Source: CAZRIZ01 sp964625885
GTDB taxonomy: Bacteria; Patescibacteriota; Saccharimonadia; Saccharimonadales; Saccharimonadaceae
Assembly: GCA_964625885.1 (NCBI GenBank)
Contig: CAZVBM010000020.1
Coordinates: forward strand, 1-5,952
Reading direction: 5' to 3'
Length of the DNA: 5,952 nucleotides
The position numbers and the translations under genes are program-made. Below the pieces are notes generated by a model, which saw nothing but the letters and a program-made list of their open reading frames with translations, was not told the DNA's origin and did no database searches. Every line of letters begins with the position of its first letter. Position 1 is the first letter of the stretch. Below are positions 1-5,191 of the stretch, one piece after another.

Positions 1-20
1 CTAAAGCGGGCTCTTTTTTT
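1..20. terminator. Partial intrinsic terminator, right arm only
   Basis: The window opens with the GC-rich segment GCGGGCTC (6-13) followed by seven T residues (14-20). This is the usual form of the 3' arm and U-tract of a plus-strand intrinsic terminator. The matching GAGCCCGC arm would lie to the left, outside the window. On the minus strand the same bases follow the ddl stop codon by about 12 nt, so the complete hairpin could also end ddl transcription as a bidirectional terminator. The hairpin cannot be confirmed because half of it is missing. Confidence 0.4.
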
Positions 21-31
21 ATTTGGAACAA

Positions 32-1033
32 CTAAGCAATTTCGATTAGCTTTGTAATCAGCTCTTTCTGACTAACACCGGCATTTTCCATCATCTTTGG
101 ATACATGCTGATATTAGTAAAACCTGGCATGGTATTAATTTCGTTGAAGAACAATTCATCGCCGACTAAGAAAAAATCGACGCGAGCCAAACCAGCACAA
201 CGCAGCGATTGATAAACCGTCCGCGCTAAGACCTGAATTTTTTGTTTTAATTTTGGACTAATTTCAGCCGAAACTGTCGTGGTGGTCTTTGAATCGCTAG
301 CGTATTTTGAATCGTACGAGTAGAACTCATCGTTTTGGCCAACCAGAATCTCGCCAGGTGAGCTAACTATCAAATCGCTTCCCTTGCCAAAGACAGCAAC
401 CTCTAGCTCGCGACCAACCATAGCTTTTTCAATTAGCACAATATCGTCGTGCTTAAAAGCTTCATCTAATGCCCGGGTTAGTTCAGCCTGATTCTTAACC
501 TTGCTGACACCAACTGAGCTGCCCTCGCGGGTTGGTTTAATAAAAATAGTCTCGCCCAAATCTTGGGTCAATTCTTCGTAAGTCAATCGCTGATCGCTTT
601 GATGCAGGCTGCGAAATGGCACTATTGGTACGCCGTCGAACTCAACAACCTTTTTTGCCAGCAATTTGTCCATCGATACCGCTGAAGCCGTCATATCACA
701 GCCCACTACGCGGATACTCATCAACTGCCCAATCGCCGCAATCATGCCGTCTTCGCCATTAGAGCCGTGCAAGATTGGCAAAATGACCTCTGGGCGATAA
801 GCCTCGTCGCCTTCTAGAAAAGCTTGTTTTTCTAAATCAATCTTCAAAGGCAGTTTTTCATCTGGCGTGACGGCACTAGTTCGAAACCACTGGCCAGACT
901 TATTGATATAGGCTAATTTAACTTCAAACTTGTCACGATCAACATTTGATTCAACATTTCTAGCAGACATGATTGACACCTCGTGTTCGCTCGATGAGCC
1001 ACCAAAAATTAACAGAACTTTAGTCTTTGTCAT
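32..1033 (-). CDS. ddl: D-alanine--D-alanine ligase
   Basis: This cytoplasmic ATP-grasp enzyme joins two D-alanines with ATP to make D-Ala-D-Ala, which MurF adds to the peptidoglycan precursor. The 333-aa length is normal for the family. The N-terminal GGSSSEHEVS (11-20) carries the conserved substrate-binding Glu. LHGSNGEDG (88-96) is the second signature, followed by the ATP-grasp KPTREGSSVGVS (166-177) and the omega-loop FYSYDSKY (237-244). Metal ligands are probably D286 in RVDFF plus E298 and N300 in NEINTMPGF (297-305). The omega-loop Tyr and SSVG Ser suggest D-Ala specificity, not VanA-type D-Ala-D-Lac activity (inference). The ATG at 1031-1033 has no SD, and upstream sequence gives no better start. 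The gene is divergent from rarA, with its start codon inside the rarA -35 region. No other mur or ddl-partner genes are adjacent. The family call is secure. Confidence 0.96.
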   Translation of the reverse strand: MTKTKVLLIFGGSSSEHEVSIMSARNVESNVDRDKFEVKLAYINKSGQWFRTSAVTPDEKLPLKIDLEKQAFLEGDEAYRPEVILPILHGSNGEDGMIAAIGQLMSIRVVGCDMTASAVSMDKLLAKKVVEFDGVPIVPFRSLHQSDQRLTYEELTQDLGETIFIKPTREGSSVGVSKVKNQAELTRALDEAFKHDDIVLIEKAMVGRELEVAVFGKGSDLIVSSPGEILVGQNDEFYSYDSKYASDSKTTTTVSAEISPKLKQKIQVLARTVYQSLRCAGLARVDFFLVGDELFFNEINTMPGFTNISMYPKMMENAGVSQKELITKLIEIA

Positions 1034-1056
1034 TCTAACAGTTTAGCTAGTATAAT
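1027..1056 (+). promoter_or_regulatory. rarA promoter (sigma-70-type), predicted leaderless
   Basis: TTGTCA (1027-1032) matches five of six bases of the -35 consensus. It is separated by 18 nt from a perfect TATAAT (1051-1056). A start 6-8 nt downstream of the -10 falls at 1062-1064, that is, at the A of the rarA ATG (1063). No Shine-Dalgarno sequence fits between promoter and start. The -35 hexamer overlaps the reverse-strand ATG of ddl (1031-1033). Confidence 0.72.
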
Positions 1057-1065
1057 AAGATTATG
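1049..1065 (-). promoter_or_regulatory. Possible ddl promoter, -10 region only
   Basis: On the minus strand TATACT (1054-1049) matches five of six -10 positions and would start transcription near 1042, about 9 nt before the ddl ATG. CATAAT (1065-1060) is an alternative that would give a leader of about 20 nt. Neither has a recognisable -35 hexamer at 17 nt. The TATACT box physically overlaps the plus-strand rarA -10 box. ddl must be transcribed from close by, but the exact element is uncertain. Confidence 0.3.
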
Positions 1066-2241
1066 CAAATGAGACCGCTGGCAGAGCGCTTGCGCCCAAC
1101 TAAATTAAGTGAGGTGGTTGGACAAGACGAGATTATCGGCAAAGATAAGATTATCAACCAGATGATTAAGTCTGGTCGTCCGACGAGCCTAATTTTTTGG
1201 GGTCCACCCGGTACTGGCAAAACTACCCTGGCGCGCATTATTGCTAGCGAATTTCAGGCCGATTTTATCGAATTATCGGCCGTGACCGCTGGTAAAAAAG
1301 ACGTGGTTAAGGTCGTCGAACAGGCCCAGTTTAACCGCAACCTCGGCAAAACTACTATTCTGTTTGTCGATGAGATTCATCGTTTTAATAAAGCTCAGCA
1401 AGACGCTTTTTTGCCCCATGTTGAATCTGGCTTAATTACTTTATTTGGCGCTACGACTGAAAATCCAAGTTTCGAAGTGATCGCTCCACTAATGTCGCGC
1501 ACTAAATTAATCGTTTTAAAGCAGCTTGATAAAAAATCGATTGTTAAATTATTAAAGCGCGCTATCAAAACTTTGGGACTAAATAAAAAAATTGAACCCA
1601 AAGCCCTTGATTACATCGCCGAACTCTCGGCTGGCGACGCCCGCTCGGCACTTAATAAGCTAGAACTGGCCCTGCAGACCTTACCAGAACTAACTTTAGA
1701 AAAAGTCAAAGAACTCGACCCAAATACTTTGGTGCGCTATGACAAGAAGGGTGATTCGCACTATGATATTATTTCGGCTTTTATTAAATCGATGCGCGGT
1801 AGTGATGTTGAGGCGACGATTTACTATCTAGCGCGCATGTTAAAAGCCGGCGAAGATCCAAAATTTATTGCTCGGCGCATGATTATATTCGCCTCGGAGG
1901 ATATTGGCCTGGCTGGCAATGGCGCCATCAGCCTAGCTAACGCCACCTTTGACGCCGTTCACAAGGTCGGCTTGCCAGAGGCGCGCATTCCACTATTTCA
2001 CTGCGCTGTGGCACTGGCTAAAAGTAAAAAATCACGCGAAACTTATGACCTCATGCTCGAAGCCGAAGCCCTAGCCGACAAGTTTCCCAATGCCAACATA
2101 CCACTACATGTGCGCAATGCACCAACCCGGCTAATGAAAGATTTGGGCTACGGCAAAGGTTATGATTGGCAAGCCGATTTTAAGCACCCCGACGGCTTTT
2201 TACCCGAAGAGTTAAATGGTCAATTCAAGCACGCAAGATAG
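1063..2241 (+). CDS. rarA: Replication-associated recombination protein RarA/MgsA (AAA+ ATPase)
   Basis: This clamp-loader-like AAA+ ATPase belongs to the RarA/MgsA/WRNIP1 family, which acts at stalled forks and single-strand gaps in the bacterial cytosol. The N-terminus PLAERLRP (5-12) is typical of the family. Walker A is GPPGTGKT (47-54), Walker B ILFVDEIHRF (99-108), sensor 1 GATTENPSF (129-137), the Arg finger is in MSR (144-146), and the sensor-2 region is GDARSALNKLE (191-201). The C-terminal oligomerisation domain is recognisable from YDKKGDSHYDIISAF (226-240) to RRMIIFASEDIGLA (271-284). The protein is 392 aa, shorter than E. coli (about 447) or B. subtilis (about 422) RarA. It ends six residues after PEELNG, so the usual extreme C-terminal tail is missing. 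The ATG at 1063 is chosen because the promoter places the transcript start there; the ATG at 1069 is possible. Arg codons are almost all CGC (14 of 20). Confidence 0.95.
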   Translation: MQMRPLAERLRPTKLSEVVGQDEIIGKDKIINQMIKSGRPTSLIFWGPPGTGKTTLARIIASEFQADFIELSAVTAGKKDVVKVVEQAQFNRNLGKTTILFVDEIHRFNKAQQDAFLPHVESGLITLFGATTENPSFEVIAPLMSRTKLIVLKQLDKKSIVKLLKRAIKTLGLNKKIEPKALDYIAELSAGDARSALNKLELALQTLPELTLEKVKELDPNTLVRYDKKGDSHYDIISAFIKSMRGSDVEATIYYLARMLKAGEDPKFIARRMIIFASEDIGLAGNGAISLANATFDAVHKVGLPEARIPLFHCAVALAKSKKSRETYDLMLEAEALADKFPNANIPLHVRNAPTRLMKDLGYGKGYDWQADFKHPDGFLPEELNGQFKHAR

Positions 2242-2253
2242 CGCTTAAAAATC

Positions 2254-2283
2254 AAAAACCACCCCTCTCAGGGTGATTTTTTT
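2254..2283. terminator. Bidirectional intrinsic terminator between convergent rarA and typA
   Basis: CACCC (2260-2264) pairs with GGGTG (2271-2275) around a 6-nt loop. An A-tract (2254-2258) and a T-tract (2277-2283) flank the stem and extend it past one C/A mismatch. Read on the plus strand it gives a stem plus seven U, 13 nt after the rarA stop. Read on the minus strand it gives the same stem followed by GTTTTTGATTTTT, about 40 nt after the typA stop. It can therefore end both convergent transcripts. Confidence 0.85.
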
Positions 2284-2320
2284 GCGTATAAACCCATGCT
2301 AGCACGAACGCCGCAGAAAG

Positions 2321-4156
2321 TCAAGCCTTAGCGCCCTTGCTAGCTCGCTTGCGCAAAATTGGGTCGAGAATTTTTTTACGTAGACGCAGGTTTTGCGGAG
2401 TAACCTCTAGCAGTTCGTCATCGTTCAAGAAATCAATCGCCTGCTCAAGGCTCATTTGCTTGTGTGGCGTTAGCTGAACTGTACCGTCCGACGACTTAGA
2501 GCGCATATTAGTCAGGTGCTTTTCTTTGCAGACATTAATTTCTAAATCTTCATAACGACTATTTTGGCCGACAATCATGCCAGCATAGACTTCGGTAGCT
2601 GGGCCAATAAACAATTCACCGCGCGTTTCAGCGTTTTCCAAGGCGTATGGCGTTGATAGGCCGGCTTCAAAAGCAATTAGGGCTCCAGTGCGACTAGACA
2701 CGAACTTATCGCCCACTGGTTGATAACCCAACGGCAAAGCGCTCATGATTGCCGTACCTTTAGTAAGAGTTAAGAGCAAGCTTCTAAGACCGATTAGCGC
2801 CCTAGTGGTGATTTTGTAAACTAATCGTATTGCGCCAGTAGTTAAACCCTCCTGCTTGATCATCTCAGCATACCGGCTACCCAGTTCTTGACTGACCACA
2901 CCCATAAATTCTGGCGCGATTTCAATATAGAACTCCTCAACCGGCTCTTTTACCACGCCATCTTCTTCAATCGTAATAACTTCTGGTCGGCCGACTTCAC
3001 ATTCATAACCTTCGCGGCGCATCGCTTCAATTAGGACACTCAAGTGTAATTCGCCCCGACCCGAGATCACAAAGCCAATGCCCGATTCAGCCACTTTCAG
3101 GCCGATGTTAGTTTCAAGCTCGCGTTTTAAGCGGTCGCCAAGTTGACGCGAAGTAGTAAACTCACCTTCTCGCCCCTTCATTGGACTAGTATTGGGCCCT
3201 AAATACATACTGATTGTTGGCGGGTCGATTTTAATAGTTGGTAGCGCTTCTGGTCGGTTAGCATCAGCAATCGTATCACCGATTTCACTACCACTCACAC
3301 CGACTAACGCCACTACATCACCAGCCGTTGCACTGGCGACTTCGTTTTTAGCTAGACCTAGAAAAGTAAATATCTTATCTACTTTGGCTTTGACAATCTT
3401 GCCATCACGCTTAATTAGCACAACTGGCGAACCAGTTTTAATCTCACCACGGCGAATGCGACCAATTGAATATTTGCCTAAGAAATTATCGTAATCCAAG
3501 CTCGCCACTTGCATCTGAAACTCGCCAGCTTCAACTTTGGGCGCCGGAATATCATGAATAATCGCCTCAAATAGCACGCTGAAATCAGCGGATTCATCAG
3601 TTGAACCAGGAATCTCGCGCCAAGCTTTGCCATCGCGCCCCACGGCGTAATAAATTGGATAACTTAGTTGATCTTCATTGGTGGCCAGCTCCAAGAACAA
3701 ATCCGATAAGTCGTTCTCGACTTTAGCAATCTCGCGCCCTGGTTTGTCGATTTTGTTTATCACCACAACAGGCGTCAGACCCAATTCAAGAGCTTTTGAC
3801 AGCACAAACTTAGTCTGCGGCATCGGCCCCTCTTGGGCGTCTACTACCAAAATCACACCATCGGCCATGTTGAGCGTGCGCTCAACTTCGCTAGCAAAAT
3901 CAGCATGGCCCGGCGTATCAACGATATTAATCTTATAATCTTGGTAATAAACCGCTGTATTCTTAGCAGTAATCGTAATACCACGTTCGGCTTCCTGCGC
4001 GCCAGAATCCATCAGGAGTTGCTGTTGCATCTCAGCTTGATTGTCGCGAAAAGTATGCGACTGCTTTAATAGGCCATCAACTAGCGTGGTCTTACCGTGA
4101 TCAACGTGCGCGATAATCGCAATATTGCGGATTTTGTCAGCTGAGAATGTTTTCAT
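2321..4156 (-). CDS. typA: Translational GTPase TypA/BipA
   Basis: This EF-G-like GTPase binds the ribosome and is linked in known bacteria to 50S assembly and growth under cold or stress. Counting from the ATG at 4154-4156 it has 611 residues, close to E. coli BipA (607). G1 is AHVDHGKT (16-23), G2 RGITI (58-62), G3 DTPGH (80-84) and G4 NKID (134-137). The G5 region reads YAVGRDG, where a Ser-Ala-type or YASGRDG motif is usual. The beta-barrel domain II and EF-G-like domains III and V follow, with SGRGELHLSVLIEAMRREGYE and the TypA-specific C-terminal part with VNVCKEK-like INVCKEKHLTNMRS and LTPHKQMSLEQAIDFLNDDELLEVTP. An in-frame TTG at 4174 would add six residues (MDLFIF) and has AAGGA 8 nt upstream. 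I prefer the ATG because family members begin about 12-14 residues before AHVDHGKT. Promoter and palindromic leader lie immediately upstream. The stop is TGA. Confidence 0.96.
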   Translation of the reverse strand: MKTFSADKIRNIAIIAHVDHGKTTLVDGLLKQSHTFRDNQAEMQQQLLMDSGAQEAERGITITAKNTAVYYQDYKINIVDTPGHADFASEVERTLNMADGVILVVDAQEGPMPQTKFVLSKALELGLTPVVVINKIDKPGREIAKVENDLSDLFLELATNEDQLSYPIYYAVGRDGKAWREIPGSTDESADFSVLFEAIIHDIPAPKVEAGEFQMQVASLDYDNFLGKYSIGRIRRGEIKTGSPVVLIKRDGKIVKAKVDKIFTFLGLAKNEVASATAGDVVALVGVSGSEIGDTIADANRPEALPTIKIDPPTISMYLGPNTSPMKGREGEFTTSRQLGDRLKRELETNIGLKVAESGIGFVISGRGELHLSVLIEAMRREGYECEVGRPEVITIEEDGVVKEPVEEFYIEIAPEFMGVVSQELGSRYAEMIKQEGLTTGAIRLVYKITTRALIGLRSLLLTLTKGTAIMSALPLGYQPVGDKFVSSRTGALIAFEAGLSTPYALENAETRGELFIGPATEVYAGMIVGQNSRYEDLEINVCKEKHLTNMRSKSSDGTVQLTPHKQMSLEQAIDFLNDDELLEVTPQNLRLRKKILDPILRKRASKGAKA

Positions 4157-4187
4157 AAAAATAAATAAGTCCAATTGGACTTTCCTT
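4157..4187 (-). promoter_or_regulatory. typA leader with SD, 16-bp perfect palindrome and AU-rich tract
   Basis: On the minus strand the short leader reads AAGGA (4187-4183), then the perfect palindrome AAGTCCAATTGGACTT (4182-4167), then an AU-rich tract to the ATG at 4156. The palindrome folds as a 6-bp RNA stem with an AAUU loop. AAGGA is 26 nt from the ATG in linear sequence, but about 10 nt once the hairpin is formed. It is also 8 nt from an in-frame TTG (4174). As DNA the palindrome is also a plausible site for a dimeric repressor just downstream of the promoter. Confidence 0.55.
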
Positions 4188-4193
4188 ATCTAG

Positions 4194-4202
4194 ATTATAT
4201 CA
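4194..4202 (-). promoter_or_regulatory. typA promoter, extended -10
   Basis: The minus strand carries TGATATAAT (4202-4194), a perfect TATAAT with the extended -10 TG. No good -35 hexamer is present at 16-18 nt; that position falls in the T-rich tail of the neighbouring terminator. The predicted transcript start is near 4187-4189, giving a leader of about 31-33 nt to the ATG and placing AAGGA almost at the 5' end. Confidence 0.65.
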
Positions 4203-4210
4203 CTTTATTC

Positions 4211-4243
4211 ACAAAAGAAAACCCCGAACGTATCGGGGTTTTT
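4211..4243 (-). terminator. Intrinsic terminator of the 225-aa hypothetical gene
   Basis: AAAACCCCGA (4218-4227) pairs perfectly with TCGGGGTTTT (4233-4242) around a 5-nt loop. Read on the minus strand it starts three bases after the TAA stop of the upstream gene and is followed by TTTTCTTTTG. It separates that gene from the typA promoter, which begins within about 10 nt of the end of the U-tract. Confidence 0.88.
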
Positions 4244-4245
4244 GT

Positions 4246-4923
4246 TTAGGTAAAGATTTTAGAAGTTCTTGGGTGCTTTTGACACCAGGCGCGCCAAATC
4301 ACGATTTCTGGCAGTCTGTTGTTGTTGAATAGATCGTCAACAAAAGATCGAACCTTACGCGGTTCTTCAAAATGTTGAAACACCTTTCTAATTTCACCAT
4401 CAAGATCCTTGTCGCCCGAAATTCTGGCCAAAGTATCAGCCACAACCTCTAAGACGAAAGTTGTGTAGTCATAGTCCCTTTCTGGGAAATCAAAGTAAAG
4501 CGCCGCCAAGAATCGTCCACCGCTAGTATTGGCTATCAGTGCTCGGTTGGGGCCGTAGGTGTGAATACCAGTCTCGACTTCGTCATAGGCCGGATCATCC
4601 AAGAAGAAATCAATGGATTGCTCAGCTAGATCAGCAAAATTTGACGGTCCGGGCTCCCAGCTCTTTCGCTTTGGCCCATCTGGTAAATTGAAGCGCAAGA
4701 TTAGGTTGGCACCCTCTCCCGCCTTCTGGCCGTCCAAGATGAATGTACCACGCTTAGTTTTGGCGTTAATATGATTGAACGCCGCACACACAATTGCCGC
4801 GATTAAGTCAGTCTCAGCCTTGACAAGAACTACCGGGCGACCTAAACCAGTCAGCTCAGTGATCGCTTTCAAGTTCTTTAACGCCCCCAGCTTTATCCCT
4901 TTTGGTTTTAGTATCTTTAACAT
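4246..4923 (-). CDS. Hypothetical cytoplasmic protein, 225 aa
   Basis: I do not recognise this protein. It has no signal peptide and no membrane segment. The N-terminal 20 residues are Lys-rich. A hydrophobic stretch at about 38-49 (TDLIAAIVCAAF) looks like a buried helix. A predicted beta-rich middle contains RGTFILDG (58-65) and GGRFLAALYFDFPERDYDY (135-153). The C-terminal third looks helical, with acidic and basic residues and two Trp (W210, W213). There are two Cys (46 and 214) and no nucleotide-binding or metal motif. The ATG at 4921-4923 has AGGAGG 10 nt upstream. It stands alone, with its own strong promoter, long leader and terminator. Arg codons (14) are 4 CGA, 4 AGA, 1 AGG, 3 CGC and 2 CGT, unlike rarA, and Lys is mostly AAG. 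Intact reading frame, promoter, SD and terminator make it a real gene; function unknown. Confidence 0.85.
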   Translation of the reverse strand: MLKILKPKGIKLGALKNLKAITELTGLGRPVVLVKAETDLIAAIVCAAFNHINAKTKRGTFILDGQKAGEGANLILRFNLPDGPKRKSWEPGPSNFADLAEQSIDFFLDDPAYDEVETGIHTYGPNRALIANTSGGRFLAALYFDFPERDYDYTTFVLEVVADTLARISGDKDLDGEIRKVFQHFEEPRKVRSFVDDLFNNNRLPEIVIWRAWCQKHPRTSKIFT

Positions 4924-4988
4924 ACAAAACTGCCCTCCTTTTGCATTGCCTAATTAGAAAATAACTGCACACCCTCCTTTGTGCGCAT
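4924..4988 (-). promoter_or_regulatory. Structured 5' leader with two SD-bearing hairpins
   Basis: Read on the minus strand, hairpin 1 pairs TGCGCAC (4987-4981) with GTGTGCA (4972-4966), seven pairs including one G-U, and leaves AAAGGAGG (4980-4973) as the entire loop. It begins at the predicted transcript 5' end. After a 20-nt AU-rich linker, hairpin 2 pairs TGCAAAA (4945-4939) with TTTTGTA (4929-4923), with the loop GGAGGGCAG holding the functional SD. This second stem is AU-rich and weak and includes the A of the ATG. Both copies share AAAGGAGGG followed by GCAGTT, so the leader may have arisen by local duplication. No known riboswitch class is recognised. Confidence 0.5.
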
Positions 4989-4994
4989 CTTTTC

Positions 4995-5023
4995 ATTATA
5001 TCATATTTTGATAGCATAATCAA
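4995..5023 (-). promoter_or_regulatory. Promoter of the 225-aa hypothetical gene
   Basis: On the minus strand TTGATT (5023-5018, four of six to consensus) is followed by exactly 17 nt and a perfect TATAAT (5000-4995). A TG one base upstream makes it also an extended -10. The predicted start is near 4988, giving a leader of about 65 nt. This is one of the two best promoters in the window, along with that of rarA. Confidence 0.8.
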
Positions 5024-5032
5024 GATGGCTCA

Positions 5033-5070
5033 AAATTAAACCAGCTACTAGGCGGTAACTGGTTTAATTT
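5033..5070 (-). terminator. Terminator hairpin directly after tRNA-Val
   Basis: A perfect 12-bp inverted repeat, AAATTAAACCAG (5033-5044) with CTGGTTTAATTT (5059-5070), encloses 14 nt that can extend the stem by four further pairs past one mismatch. On the minus strand it begins at the last A of the encoded tRNA CCA and ends with GGTTTAATTTTG, a moderate U-rich tail. It probably ends the tRNA transcript and isolates the next promoter. The U-tract is interrupted and partly inside the stem, so termination strength is uncertain. Confidence 0.6.
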
Positions 5071-5146
5071 GGTGGGAAATACAGGGCTTGAACCTGTGAC
5101 CTCAGCAATGTGAATGCTGCGCTCTAGCCAACTGAGCTAATTTCCC
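5070..5146 (-). tRNA. tRNA-Val (anticodon CAC)
   Basis: The minus strand folds as a complete 77-nt tRNA. The acceptor is GGGAAAT/ATTTCCC with discriminator A and an encoded CCA (5070-5072). The D arm is GCTC/GAGC with an AGTTGGCTA loop. The anticodon stem is CAGCA/TGCTG with loop TTCACAT, giving anticodon CAC, which reads GUG valine codons. The variable loop is AGGTC and the T arm is ACAGG/CCTGT with the canonical TTCAAGC loop. All stems are fully paired. It lies 45 nt downstream of traX on the same strand, so cotranscription with traX is possible in addition to its own weak promoter. Confidence 0.97.
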
Positions 5147-5161
5147 ATATTAGATATCTCT

Positions 5162-5190
5162 ATTTTAGAACAAAACATCTCTCTACGCAA
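5162..5190 (-). promoter_or_regulatory. Possible tRNA-Val promoter
   Basis: On the minus strand TTGCGT (5190-5185) is followed by 17 nt and TAAAAT (5167-5162, five of six). The predicted start is near 5155, about 9 nt before the mature tRNA 5' end. The -35 matches only three of six. It lies immediately after the traX stop, and no terminator is seen between traX and the tRNA, so read-through from traX is the alternative. Confidence 0.4.
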
Positions 5191-5191
5191 A

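Noticed and set aside
1047..1601. Minus-strand open frames inside rarA
   Set aside because: They lie opposite the conserved Walker A, Walker B and sensor regions and show no start signals or protein character of their own.
3192..4069. Plus-strand open frames inside typA
   Set aside because: They are antisense shadows of a strongly conserved GTPase, with no SD, promoter or recognisable protein features.
4917..4946. Nine-codon ORF (ATG at 4946-4944, stop TAA at 4919-4917) overlapping the start of the orphan gene
   Set aside because: It has only a weak TAGG upstream and its codons run through the main gene's SD. It is most likely chance, although translational coupling cannot be excluded.
4950..4970. 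Six-codon GTG leader peptide (VQLFSN) after the first AAAGGAGGG
   Set aside because: The start codon is only about 2 nt from the SD, too close for normal initiation, and there is no attenuator structure linked to its codons.
4923..4988. CsrA-type binding site or known riboswitch
   Set aside because: The loop GGA motifs fit loosely, but CsrA presence in this organism is unknown and no riboswitch consensus was recognised, so neither is called as a feature.
5070..5146. Integration (att) site at the tRNA-Val 3' end
   Set aside because: No second copy of the tRNA 3' sequence and no integrase gene is visible in the window.
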